Assembly: GCA_021797385.1 (NCBI GenBank)
Contig: JAJZZW010000017.1
Coordinates: 1-19,608 of the forward strand
Direction: 5' to 3'
Length of the DNA stretch: 19,608 nucleotides
Source: Thermoplasmata archaeon
GTDB taxonomy: Archaea > Thermoplasmatota > Thermoplasmata > Thermoplasmatales > Thermoplasmataceae
In this document: positions 1 to 7,819 of the stretch, piece after piece
Layout: the number at the start of each line of letters is the position of its first letter
How positions within the stretch are numbered: position 1 is the stretch's first letter
The notes under the pieces: model-generated
The model's input: only the letters and a program-made list of their open reading frames with translations
Databases searched by the model: none
Told to the model about the DNA's origin: nothing
Made by a program: the position numbers and the translations under genes

Positions 1-346
1 CATTTTCTTCTATTATTCTGCGGGCATATACAAAATTGTCCGCAGGTACTCTATCCTGGAGATCAGAGAATGCTTTTAAATATTCTTTTGGGAGCAGGTC
101 AGGTCGCGCGGATAGGACCTGGCCAAGTTTGATAAATGTAGGGCCCAGTTGAATGAATGTGTTTACTGCCAGCCTGCCATGCTTCTCAATCCTGTAATCA
201 TATTCTTCCTGCCGCCTTGATTTTTTCCTATCTGAGCTGAATTTAAGAAAAACCGGGAGCAATTTGAATAAATAGCGAATTTCTGTACTTCTTATATTCT
301 TAACGTCATCATTCACCCTTGCAAATTCATAACAGCTTTTTAACAC
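1..346 (-). CDS. ABC1/AarF/UbiB-family atypical protein kinase, N-terminal part (partial)
   Basis: Only the first ~115 codons lie in the window; the gene continues past base 1. Translating the minus strand gives an open frame from the stop at 364-362. Counting from the GTG at 346, residues 63-83 read as the family's hallmark N-terminal extension: TFIQLGPTFIKLGQ followed by VLSARPDLLP, including the KxGQ motif (K73, G75, Q76). The text then continues EYLKAFSDLQDRVP, as in UbiB/ADCK proteins. The family has an atypical kinase fold with ATPase activity and usually supports isoprenoid-quinone synthesis; the kinase core is not visible here. The start is uncertain: GTG 346, GTG 316 and an internal TTG are possible, with no clear ribosome binding site. 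A TATA-like element at 390-382 favours 346 with a short leader. Family assignment is firm; exact role is not. Confidence 0.8.
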   Translation of the reverse strand, partial: MLKSCYEFARVNDDVKNIRSTEIRYLFKLLPVFLKFSSDRKKSRRQEEYDYRIEKHGRLAVNTFIQLGPTFIKLGQVLSARPDLLPKEYLKAFSDLQDRVPADNFVYARRIIEEN

Positions 347-668
347 TTGCGAACTGAAATTTTAATTTAACACGTCATGAACTTAAAATAAGCGTAATCT
401 CTTCAATAACGTGCTACATAATTGAATTGAGTTCTATACACTGCTGTGTATTCAACTGCCATTAAGTAACAACAACTACAATTGATATGTTGACATCTTC
501 TTTATGGTATATAATCTAGGATTTATTAAGCCATGGAAATACATTTACTTCCACGGGAAGCATTGAGATGACTGCAAGGCTAATACAGGACTCATTTCTG
601 TAATTGTGACCTTAATTTACAATATGTTAGCTTCAAAATAATTATATATATCTCTCTGTTTAATTTTT
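347..668. other. Divergent intergenic region without a recognised gene
   Basis: This stretch separates the minus-strand ABC1 kinase from the plus-strand phosphoesterase. It is AT-rich. I see a TATA-like element for the kinase (390-382, minus), the TATA box of the phosphoesterase (642-651), an inverted repeat TACAC-tgct-GTGTA (437-450), a small hairpin CTTCC-acg-GGAAG (548-560) and a TATA-like TATATAATC (508-516) that points at no convincing gene. The ATG at 533 opens only 12 codons. No RNA gene was recognised. Confidence 0.6.
642..651 (+). promoter_or_regulatory. TATA box of the phosphoesterase gene
   Basis: TTATATATA lies about 22-23 bases before the ATG at 669. This is the spacing expected for an archaeal TATA box driving a leaderless mRNA, and no ribosome binding site precedes the ATG. 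Confidence 0.6.
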
Positions 669-2150
669 ATGGGATCAGGGTCTCTTCTCAAAATTTCTGT
701 AATTATTGTTGTATTAATGTTTATAATCATAGCTTTTATCCCTGTAGCATCCACATCCGGTGTGAAAACACAGGGAGTGCAGACAGTCGAACTGGAATCT
801 GATTCAGGAACTCGAACGCCGATAAAACACGTTATCAATATATACCTGGAAAACCACAGTTTCGACAATCTCTTTGGAATATATCCATTTGATAGTTACA
901 CATCTAATGCTAGTCTTTCTGCAAACCTGTCAGTGCCATTGAACCTGCTCTCGAACAGAACAGCAAGAGACATGCTTACAGAGATACCTTCCGGGACATT
1001 CAGCACAAAGGACCCGAATGAGGGCTATGTTTCATATCACCTGGATTTCAATCATGGAAAACTCAATGGTTTCCTGAATGGCAGCGGCCCGCAGGGATTG
1101 ACTTATTATTCTGCTGCACAGGAGGCTCCACAGTGGGACATTGCAGAGCAGTACGGGCTTGCAGATAATTTTTATGCCCCATGCCTTTCTGAAAGTGCGC
1201 CACACCACCTTTACTATGTTGCAGGTTACTCCCCTATAATTAACGATTATGGGCCACCCCCCTATATTCCATATTCCCAGTCAATATTCGGTGAGCTTTC
1301 AAAATATAACATATCCTATGGAGTTTACCTGAATAACACAGCATACAGGTGTGCATCCTGGGATTTCCTGTACGGGCACACTGATTATTCTTCACATCTT
1401 CAGAGCTGGAACAGTTTTTTGAATGAAACTTCGGATGGAACTCTTCCCTCTGTCAGTTACTTCTTTTCACAGGGGACAGGCAAAAGCATGGGGCCGCCAA
1501 ATATCATACTGAATGGCGAGATGCTGCTGCTTTACGTAATAGATGCTATAGAAAAGAGTCCCATATGGAACTCCACTGCCATATTTATTACATTTGATGG
1601 TTTCGGAGGATACTATGATCAGGTTGTTCCACCTGTAATGGATGGGGTACAGCTGGGTTTAAGGATACCGCTAATGGTCATATCCCCGTATGCAAAGGAG
1701 GATTACATTTCGAATACCCAGATGCTTGTTACATCAATACTTGGATTTATTGATTATAACTGGGAAATGCCGGCACTGAATAAGATGGTCGACGATTCGT
1801 ACCTGCCCCTGGATTTCTTCAATTTTTCGGACTGCCGGACGCCTATAGAATTTTCTCCATCGGCAGGTTTTCCAGTGCCCTCAAATATACATTTCAGTCT
1901 CGTGACAAACACATCCGCGGATAATTATTCCAGCTTATTCCCCATGGAGCCCCAGATACCTCTGGATAAATTGGGATATAACAGAACAGGTTCATCCTCT
2001 GTAAATCTATCATCCATGGGCGTGGGCATACTGAACAAAGACGAGCATGGATACACCCCGTTCTTTGAAAGCGTAGGCTTTTATTCTATGCTTGTTGTTC
2101 TGGAAATAGCTATTGCAGCCGCCATAATAACAAGATACAGGAGGAAGTGA
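669..2150 (+). CDS. Secreted membrane-anchored phosphoesterase (phospholipase C / acid phosphatase AcpA family)
   Basis: This 493-residue protein belongs to the phosphoesterase superfamily that includes bacterial phospholipases C and acid phosphatase AcpA, which hydrolyse phosphomonoesters or phospholipid head groups using a metal site. Residues 8-30 form a signal peptide or anchor. The family start motif IKHVINIYLENHSFDNLFG follows at 52-70, with E61 and N62 as likely metal ligands. The segment LSESAPHHLYY (173-183) sits where the Ser/Thr nucleophile lies (S174 or S176). TFDGFGGYYDQVVPP (308-322) corresponds to the usual YDEHGGFYDHV motif: D310 is kept, but the second acidic residue and the His are G311 and F312. 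A hydrophobic segment near 469-488 plus TRYRRK gives a C-terminal anchor, so the enzyme should sit on the outer face of the membrane. Many N-x-S/T sequons suggest glycosylation. The next gene follows after 3 bases. Substrate is unknown. Confidence 0.85.
   Translation: MGSGSLLKISVIIVVLMFIIIAFIPVASTSGVKTQGVQTVELESDSGTRTPIKHVINIYLENHSFDNLFGIYPFDSYTSNASLSANLSVPLNLLSNRTARDMLTEIPSGTFSTKDPNEGYVSYHLDFNHGKLNGFLNGSGPQGLTYYSAAQEAPQWDIAEQYGLADNFYAPCLSESAPHHLYYVAGYSPIINDYGPPPYIPYSQSIFGELSKYNISYGVYLNNTAYRCASWDFLYGHTDYSSHLQSWNSFLNETSDGTLPSVSYFFSQGTGKSMGPPNIILNGEMLLLYVIDAIEKSPIWNSTAIFITFDGFGGYYDQVVPPVMDGVQLGLRIPLMVISPYAKEDYISNTQMLVTSILGFIDYNWEMPALNKMVDDSYLPLDFFNFSDCRTPIEFSPSAGFPVPSNIHFSLVTNTSADNYSSLFPMEPQIPLDKLGYNRTGSSSVNLSSMGVGILNKDEHGYTPFFESVGFYSMLVVLEIAIAAAIITRYRRK
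2139..2144 (+). promoter_or_regulatory. Strong ribosome binding site AGGAGG
   Basis: AGGAGG lies inside the last codons of the phosphoesterase gene, 9 bases before the ATG at 2154. It supports that start and indicates that the two genes are co-transcribed. Confidence 0.75.
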
Positions 2151-2153
2151 AAA

Positions 2154-2768
2154 ATGGCATACGTCAGTGAAAAAAAGGAAAAGGGCATAGCTGTTCTATC
2201 AACTGCAACATCAATCATAGTGCCCGCAATTCTGGGGGTATCCCTGATTTTTACCATGGGATATTCATCCGGGCTTATTTATATAATAGGTGCGCCTTAT
2301 CAGCTCATGTCACTATTCGAGGGGATTATAGCAGGTACACTGGTATTTTCCTTTGCGGGCTATATCATCGGTTCGGGAAAAACATACAGGCTCTTTGCCG
2401 GGCTGGCTTTCGGGGTTGCAATGTTCTTCACTGTATACTACATAATACACAGTGTTGATTACGTTGTCCCCAACGGGCTTCTTACAGTATGTTCGTTTAT
2501 CATAACCGGGGCATTTCTTCCGGTATCACAGCTTGCAACGGTAATTTATCATGGTAGATTCCTCCGTGGTCTTGCTGTTCCAGCCGGTATATCTGTTATT
2601 TCAATAATCGTTATAGCAGAACTCGCAATACTTTACGAGGATAGCGGACAGTCAAACCTGGCACAAATTGTTACTTTGATGAATTCCGTGACCCTGGTAG
2701 CACTGATATTGATGCTTTTTGTACTTATATCCAGGAAAAGTTCAGGAACAGGCAGGATACAGAATTGA
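2154..2768 (+). CDS. Polytopic membrane protein of unknown function
   Basis: This 204-residue protein has about six hydrophobic segments (roughly 15-37, 46-70, 75-97, 107-128, 137-160, 170-192) separated by short loops, with a charged start (SEKKEKG) and end (SRKSSGTGRIQN). I do not recognise a family. It begins 3 bases after the stop of the surface phosphoesterase behind a strong AGGAGG, so the two are almost certainly one operon. It may be a partner or anchor of that enzyme, but nothing in the sequence proves this. A T-rich tract follows the stop. Confidence 0.75.
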   Translation: MAYVSEKKEKGIAVLSTATSIIVPAILGVSLIFTMGYSSGLIYIIGAPYQLMSLFEGIIAGTLVFSFAGYIIGSGKTYRLFAGLAFGVAMFFTVYYIIHSVDYVVPNGLLTVCSFIITGAFLPVSQLATVIYHGRFLRGLAVPAGISVISIIVIAELAILYEDSGQSNLAQIVTLMNSVTLVALILMLFVLISRKSSGTGRIQN

Positions 2769-2783
2769 TTTTTATTTTTTTCT
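2769..2783 (+). terminator. T-rich transcription terminator
   Basis: A run of T broken by one A directly follows the stop codon of the membrane-protein gene. Archaeal RNA polymerase terminates at such U-rich tracts without a hairpin. It would end the phosphoesterase/membrane-protein transcript. Confidence 0.5.
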
Positions 2784-2887
2784 CTGATATTAATGTTAAC
2801 TCTCTTTGATCTTACTATAAAGAACCGGTTTACAGGCAACAGGTTATCGCCATACAGCAAAAGTTCACCATTTTTTTCCCTTAAGAA

Positions 2888-2897
2888 CTTTTAAGTA
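2888..2897 (+). promoter_or_regulatory. TATA box of the MFS transporter gene
   Basis: CTTTTAAGTA is centred about 26 bases before the ATG at 2918, leaderless geometry. No ribosome binding site precedes the ATG. Confidence 0.55.
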
Positions 2898-2917
2898 GTT
2901 GTTCCAGTTAATTTTTA

Positions 2918-4168
2918 ATGCACGAATCAAATAATTCTTCCCGTAGATGGATTATACTGGGGGCGTATACACTGGTTGCATTATCATCGCAGGCCATATG
3001 GTTGAATTTTTCTGGAATAGCCGTTCCGCAGGTTGAAACCATATACAGGGTTAATGTATCCGAGATTGGTTATCTGGCCGCATTCTGGCCGCTTATTTTC
3101 ATACCGCTGTCCATACCCACAGGAATACTAGTTGACAGGATAGGCTTCAAGAAGGTGGTTTCAATAGGAGCTCTGATTATAGCTTTCTTTTCCTGGATGA
3201 GGCTCTTCGCGGGCAGGGATTTCCTCATGCTGGTAGTTTTTCAGAGCCTGGCGGGAATAGGGCAGCCATTTGTGTTCAATGGGATATCAAAAATAGCTGG
3301 CACATGGTTTCCTGCCGGAGAACAGGCAGTTGCAACAGGAGTGGGAACACTGGGGCAGATACTGGGGATGATAGTTGCACTTATAGTTGCGCCACTCATG
3401 GTTCCACTTTCATCATTCTCCGAACTCCGTGAAAATATGATTGTGTTTTCACTGATTGCCACAGTTGCCTTTGTGTTATTTTTTACAATAGCGAAGGAGA
3501 ATAACTCTTTTGTTCCATCCAGTGACAAAAACCTTGTAAACGAAATCAGAGGGCTTCTGAACATAAGGAATATTATCATTCTGATGGCGTTATTCTTCAT
3601 CGGCGTAGGTATATTCAGTGGACTGGCACAATGGATAGAAAGCATGCTGGCATCACGTGGAGTTTCATCACTCACGGGGGGAATTATAGCGGCGTCCATG
3701 CTCATCAGTGGAATTGCCGGAATGATAATAATACCGTATTTTGCAGATAAAAAATCCATGCTGAAACAGTTTGTTCAGATCAACAGCATCATAGCTGCCA
3801 TATTCCTTCTGCTATTTGCATTCACGGCAAATATTGCAATATATTTTGTTATTGCAATTGTTATAGGGTTCTTCCTTCTTTCACTGGCACCAATAGGCCT
3901 GCAACTGTCGCTTGAAACGGCAGGTGAAAAAAGGTCAGGGACATCTGCAAGCCTTATATGGCTCGCATCCCAGGTTGGTGCACTGTTCCTCATACTCATC
4001 ATGGGAGACCTCGGGCCGGTCACCTTTACAGTTTCAGGAGTTTTCTTCCCGCAATGGTTCCTTACCATGCTGGTTGTAGCTGTTCTTACCTTCGTGGCAT
4101 TCGGGCTGAGTTTCTTTATAAAGAGTACAAGGGAACCTAGAGGAAAGACCGTTATAGATACCAAATAA
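2918..4168 (+). CDS. MFS transporter, FLVCR/DIRC2-like
   Basis: This 416-residue protein has the twelve hydrophobic segments of the major facilitator superfamily. The loop between helices 2 and 3 carries motif A as GILVDRIGFKK (69-79), with the conserved D73, R74 and G76. The sequence TWFPAGEQAVATGVG (129-143) after helix 4 resembles the WFP-x-x-E/R-x-x-A motif of the FLVCR/DIRC2 branch, whose animal members move haem, choline or ethanolamine. The start RRWIILGAYTLVALSSQAIW also resembles that branch. The gene has its own TATA box and faces the FGGY-kinase gene convergently (56 bases between stops). The superfamily is certain. The branch is likely but judged by eye, and the substrate is unknown. 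Confidence 0.85.
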   Translation: MHESNNSSRRWIILGAYTLVALSSQAIWLNFSGIAVPQVETIYRVNVSEIGYLAAFWPLIFIPLSIPTGILVDRIGFKKVVSIGALIIAFFSWMRLFAGRDFLMLVVFQSLAGIGQPFVFNGISKIAGTWFPAGEQAVATGVGTLGQILGMIVALIVAPLMVPLSSFSELRENMIVFSLIATVAFVLFFTIAKENNSFVPSSDKNLVNEIRGLLNIRNIIILMALFFIGVGIFSGLAQWIESMLASRGVSSLTGGIIAASMLISGIAGMIIIPYFADKKSMLKQFVQINSIIAAIFLLLFAFTANIAIYFVIAIVIGFFLLSLAPIGLQLSLETAGEKRSGTSASLIWLASQVGALFLILIMGDLGPVTFTVSGVFFPQWFLTMLVVAVLTFVAFGLSFFIKSTREPRGKTVIDTK

Positions 4169-4224
4169 TAAACTTTTAAATTTATATTATTAAGTCTTTC
4201 ATTATTTTGATTTAATTCAAACTT

Positions 4225-5778
4225 TCATCTTTCTATGTTTATTTTATGCATTGATTTTCTGTTGTTACGGTAATAATCCATGAATTCTTCGAAATTTTTC
4301 CTGTAAGCTGCAAAATTATCCACGGAGGGTTTATAAATCTCAGCATCACCCGCCACCGTTTTAAGATCGTTGATGGTAAGTATCCCTGAACCCACTCCGG
4401 CAAGCAGGGCTACGCCACGTACAGTTGAATACCTTGGATCTGGAATCACGTGTATTTCCCTTTCCAGTATGTCAGAGAATATCTGGGCCCAGACACTGGA
4501 TAGTGCACCCCCGCCGGACATGATGATTCTCTTGGGTGCATTGCCCTCCCCCAGGAATTTATCCACTATGCCGAGCAACCATTTTGAATTGAAAGCTACC
4601 CCTTCCATAACTGACCTTATGATGTCTTCTCTGCCATGCCCCAGTGATAGGTTAAAAAATCCACCTCTCAGAAGGGAATCTTCAACAGGTGCCCTTTCGC
4701 CGTAGATCCATGGCAGGTAAATCAATCCATTGGAACCCGGAGGAGATGAAGATGCCAGTTTATCAATGGTTTCATATTTTCCACTGCCTGTTATGCCCAG
4801 TAGTCCCGATATGTGCTCCATGCATCCGGATGCATTTTCCTGCTCAGCAGCTACGAAGTATTTTCCTTCCAGCGCCGATGGGAGAGATGCTATATTGTGC
4901 ATTATATCTGTTTTTTTATGTGCCACATGTGCAGTGATCCATGATGAGGTTCCCACATAGAGAAGTGTGGAGAAATGATCAATGCATCCGCCACCCAGGA
5001 GCGAGCACTGTGTATCACCACATCCCCCTATTACATCAACGTCCTCAGGCAAACCCAGTTCTGATGCTACATCAGGTGTCAACTTGCCCACGATATCAAC
5101 GGACTTTATCATTTCAGGGAGCTTGTCCGGATCCAGCTGATTCATTCGTATAAGTGAATTGCTGTATTCAATTTTATCCGGATTCCTGTTATCACTTGAC
5201 CACATGAGTGTTGCAGTATCCCACGTGGTTTTGAAGTTCCCCGTGAGGCGCATGTTTATATAATCTTTTGGTTCCATGAATTTATATGTATTCTTATATA
5301 TTTCCTGCATGTTTTCCTTGATGAATAATACATGTGCAATAGCGTCCTTTCCTGAATGGGCAGGGGCGCCGCCGGTAAAGTGAAGCCATTTATATAGCTT
5401 ATCGGCCCTGTATCCGGAGACCGATGGAAAACCTCCGGTGAGTTCTTCTATCTGCCTGCTGCCCCTGGTATCCATCCATATTATGGCATTGTGAAGTGGA
5501 TGCCCTGCACGGTCAACTGGAACTGTGCCCGACCACTGCCCGGTAACGCCTATTGAAACTATCCGGTAGTCTTCTGACCTGCTTTTTATATCCATAACGC
5601 ATGTTTTTATAGCATTCCACCACTCATCCGGATTCTGTTCTGCACCGCCGTGATCGTCAATATTCAAACTGTAACTGCAGAATGATGTTGCTATCGTTTT
5701 CATCTGGCTGTCAATAAGTATTGCCTTACAGGAGGACGTACCCATATCCAGCCCCAGCATTGCCTTTATTTTTTCCAT
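4225..5778 (-). CDS. FGGY-family carbohydrate/polyol kinase (xylulokinase-like)
   Basis: This protein (517 residues from the chosen start) has both halves of the FGGY kinase fold. The first phosphate motif is LGLDMGTSSCKAILID (8-23, D11). VTGQWSGTVPVDRAGHP then IIWMDTRG (78-106) carry the substrate-side Asp of xylulokinase-like members (D103). The catalytic Asp is D255 in GGCGDTQCSLLGGG, and the C-terminal adenosine-site motif reads MSGGGALSSVWAQIFSD. The family phosphorylates sugars or polyols such as xylulose, glycerol and ribulose; the substrate here cannot be told. The ATG at 5778 lies 5 bases after the stop of the lyase gene and follows a weak GTTGATC. An ATG at 5799 would overlap the lyase gene by 16 bases and add seven residues unlike the family. 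Co-transcription with the lyase is clear. Confidence 0.88.
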   Translation of the reverse strand: MEKIKAMLGLDMGTSSCKAILIDSQMKTIATSFCSYSLNIDDHGGAEQNPDEWWNAIKTCVMDIKSRSEDYRIVSIGVTGQWSGTVPVDRAGHPLHNAIIWMDTRGSRQIEELTGGFPSVSGYRADKLYKWLHFTGGAPAHSGKDAIAHVLFIKENMQEIYKNTYKFMEPKDYINMRLTGNFKTTWDTATLMWSSDNRNPDKIEYSNSLIRMNQLDPDKLPEMIKSVDIVGKLTPDVASELGLPEDVDVIGGCGDTQCSLLGGGCIDHFSTLLYVGTSSWITAHVAHKKTDIMHNIASLPSALEGKYFVAAEQENASGCMEHISGLLGITGSGKYETIDKLASSSPPGSNGLIYLPWIYGERAPVEDSLLRGGFFNLSLGHGREDIIRSVMEGVAFNSKWLLGIVDKFLGEGNAPKRIIMSGGGALSSVWAQIFSDILEREIHVIPDPRYSTVRGVALLAGVGSGILTINDLKTVAGDAEIYKPSVDNFAAYRKNFEEFMDYYRNNRKSMHKINIER

Positions 5779-5783
5779 AATGA

Positions 5784-7172
5784 TCAACTGTAAAGCCATT
5801 CAACAATATTCGTTAGAAACAGATCCACAGCTTCCTTCGGCATTGCGGATGCCATACCGTACACCGGTGCAAGCCCAGATGCATTGCTCTCCCCGGTTTT
5901 CATCAGCTTTACCGACTCCTCAAGGTCACGGACATATGCTTCCTTTACTCCCGGTTCGGTCTGCCTCATGGTCAGTGCCATGTGGAATGCGGGAGGACTG
6001 GCAAGACCGCTGAGCATCCAGCCCTTTTTGCCCATTTCAGCCATCAATGAGTATGGATTAATTGTATCTGATGTGAGAGCAACTACCCACAGCGGTTTCC
6101 CCATAAGTCTTAATTCCGGAATTTTTTTCACCCTTTCAATTATATATTTTCCCGTATCCAGAATAGACTTGCTGCTCTTCAGGTATCCTGATGATCCCAT
6201 GAGCAGCATTACTGCCCATGCAGCAACAATAGGATAACCGGGCCTGCTCCCTGCCATGGTCGGTGTAAAATATATTCCTCCCTTCCAGGTTCCTGTTGCA
6301 TAAAGTTGATTCTGGAAAAGCTCACTGTTTCTGTAGAGCACCACGGACGTGCCCTTGGGAGCAAAACCATATTTATGGGTATCCATGGAGATGGATGTTA
6401 CCCCTTCAAGCCTGAAATCAAATGGCGGCAGAGGATACCCTGCCTTTTCTGCCCATGGAATTATGAAACCCCCCAGACAGGCATCCACGTGCATTCCTAT
6501 ACCGTGGTCACGTGCAATTTCAGACATCTCTTTTACCGGATCAAATGTGCCATATGGAAAATTTGGCATAGAACCAACTATTGCAACGGTATTTTTTGTT
6601 ATGGCAGATTTCACCTTTTCGATATCCGCTGCGTAGTTTTCATCGAGGTCCACGAATACAGGTTTCATGCAGAAATAATCGCATGCCTTCAGGAATGCAG
6701 CATGGGCAGATAATGGTAGTATTACCTCCGGTTCTGTTATTCCTTTCTTCCTGTAATAATCACGATATGCCTTCATTGCAAGAAGAATGCTTTCTGTGCC
6801 ACCTGATGATACCACACCACGGACTGATTCGTTTCCATTCATTATTTTTGCACACATGGAAACTATTTCAGTTTCAAATTTTGTAAGGCTGGGCCACACA
6901 TCCGGATGCAGAGGATTTGATTGGGAATATACATGATATACCATGTCAAGAAAATTGAGAAGATCATCCCCGCCATGGTATACTGCACCGGAGACTCTTC
7001 CCGCCTTCCACTGCCTGTTTTCTTCTGTTGAATATTTTTTGAGTGTGTCAAGAATGCCATTGCTATCCATGCCCGAATCCGGTATTCTCTGGAATTCCCT
7101 TGAAGTATTTTTGTATGGCTTTAGACTTTTTTGCAGTTCTTCCATGACTTTATCAATATCAAGACTGTCCAT
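5784..7172 (-). CDS. Sphingosine-1-phosphate lyase-like PLP-dependent enzyme
   Basis: This 462-residue fold-type I PLP enzyme resembles eukaryotic sphingosine-1-phosphate lyase along its whole length, not only at the cofactor site. Visible motifs: GRVSGAVYHGGDDLL (58-72), YSQSNPLHPDVWP (82-94), the phosphate-cup SSGGTES (122-128), SAHAAF with the PLP-stacking H157, HVDACLGGF with D230, DTHKYGFAPKG with the Schiff-base lysine K267, then GGIYFTPTMAGSRPG and, near the C terminus, APVYGMA. The human enzyme cleaves a 2-amino-3-hydroxy-1-phosphate to phosphoethanolamine plus an aldehyde. This protein lacks the human N-terminal membrane segment, as do bacterial soluble homologues. Archaeal ether lipids contain no sphingoid base, so the true substrate is unknown. 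It is first in an operon with the FGGY kinase, behind a leaderless TATA box. Glutamate or tyrosine decarboxylase is a less likely reading. Confidence 0.9.
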   Translation of the reverse strand: MDSLDIDKVMEELQKSLKPYKNTSREFQRIPDSGMDSNGILDTLKKYSTEENRQWKAGRVSGAVYHGGDDLLNFLDMVYHVYSQSNPLHPDVWPSLTKFETEIVSMCAKIMNGNESVRGVVSSGGTESILLAMKAYRDYYRKKGITEPEVILPLSAHAAFLKACDYFCMKPVFVDLDENYAADIEKVKSAITKNTVAIVGSMPNFPYGTFDPVKEMSEIARDHGIGMHVDACLGGFIIPWAEKAGYPLPPFDFRLEGVTSISMDTHKYGFAPKGTSVVLYRNSELFQNQLYATGTWKGGIYFTPTMAGSRPGYPIVAAWAVMLLMGSSGYLKSSKSILDTGKYIIERVKKIPELRLMGKPLWVVALTSDTINPYSLMAEMGKKGWMLSGLASPPAFHMALTMRQTEPGVKEAYVRDLEESVKLMKTGESNASGLAPVYGMASAMPKEAVDLFLTNIVEWLYS

Positions 7173-7192
7173 TAGAACTTATAAATTCAGGA

Positions 7193-7201
7193 GTATATAA
7201 G
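7193..7201 (-). promoter_or_regulatory. TATA box of the lyase-kinase operon
   Basis: On the minus strand CTTATATAC is centred about 25 bases upstream of the ATG at 7172, leaderless spacing. There is no ribosome binding site before that ATG. Confidence 0.6.
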
Positions 7202-7345
7202 AATTTGTTTCACGGATAAAGTTACACACATGGGATATTCCGCAAATAAGTTATCTGGGCAGTGAATTTATAAATATCTTGAAAGAACTGTTAAATTATG
7301 AATAAAGTGACAATTATTTATCCAGAATATCTTTTTAAACAAAAG

Positions 7346-7356
7346 ATTATATATGC
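7346..7356 (+). promoter_or_regulatory. TATA box of the gene at 7375
   Basis: GATTATATATG is centred about 24 bases before the ATG at 7375. An AGGAAGT just before the ATG is probably fortuitous if the mRNA is leaderless. Confidence 0.55.
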
Positions 7357-7374
7357 TTATTTCAATCAGGAAGT

Positions 7375-7770
7375 ATGAAGACAAGAACAAAGGAATTCAA
7401 CGGAAAAAACATAGACCTGGACAAACTATCCAGTGTTGTTGAGCAGTATTTTGCAAATGAAAAATTCAAAACACAGCTCGGAAAACACCCGAATGGAACA
7501 TTAATACAGGCAACAAAGGAAGGTTTGCTGAGAAGCATTGCGGGCATGGACAGGGCATATTCTATTACCGTTTCCGGAACCCCTGATGATGCTAAAATCA
7601 GCATTGGAATGGGAAAGTGGCTTCAGGATCTGGGTGTGGCAGCTATAGAAAGTTTTCTTCTTACACCTGAGCTCGCATTTTTTGAGGTACCTGAGTCACT
7701 CTGGAGTTTTGAAATAGAGGATAAATTCTGGAAATATATAGAAAATCAAATTAATCTTGGCATACAATAA
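7375..7770 (+). CDS. Small conserved-looking protein of unknown function
   Basis: This 131-residue soluble protein is charged at the N terminus (KTRTKEFNGKNIDLDKL). It then shows an alternating beta pattern (GTLIQATKEGLLRS, AYSITVSGTPDDAKISIGMGKW) and a final helical part with tryptophans (PESLWSFEIEDKFWKYIENQ, about 106-125). I cannot name the family with confidence. The mixture of glycines, an even hydrophobic pattern and a good promoter argue that it is a real gene. Its stop codon lies in the loop-proximal part of a perfect inverted repeat (7747-7780). The RmuC gene follows 49 bases later in the same direction with its own TATA-like element. Confidence 0.7.
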   Translation: MKTRTKEFNGKNIDLDKLSSVVEQYFANEKFKTQLGKHPNGTLIQATKEGLLRSIAGMDRAYSITVSGTPDDAKISIGMGKWLQDLGVAAIESFLLTPELAFFEVPESLWSFEIEDKFWKYIENQINLGIQ

Positions 7771-7780
7771 GATTAATTTG
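7747..7780 (+). terminator. 12-bp perfect inverted repeat across the stop codon
   Basis: CAAATTAATCTT (7747-7758) and AAGATTAATTTG (7769-7780) are exact reverse complements separated by 10 bases. The stop codon TAA (7768-7770) straddles the loop edge. A second, mutually exclusive pairing exists: CATACAA (7761-7767) with TTGTATG (7778-7784). T-rich sequence follows. It may be a terminator or 3' mRNA stabiliser; the assignment as terminator is inference. Confidence 0.4.
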
Positions 7781-7789
7781 TATGACAAA

Positions 7790-7798
7790 TTTATTTTA
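7790..7798 (+). promoter_or_regulatory. Probable TATA box of rmuC
   Basis: TTTATTTTA is centred about 25 bases before the ATG at 7820, matching the leaderless spacing of neighbouring genes. Confidence 0.4.
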
Positions 7799-7819
7799 CA
7801 TGTTTAATATTCACTATAT

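Noticed and set aside
3241..3759. 172-codon minus-strand frame inside the MFS gene
   Set aside because: It is a shadow of the transporter's hydrophobic codons, with no promoter and no recognisable motif.
5779..5799. Upstream ATG for the FGGY kinase
   Set aside because: It would overlap the lyase gene by 16 bases, has no ribosome binding site, and adds residues outside the usual family start.
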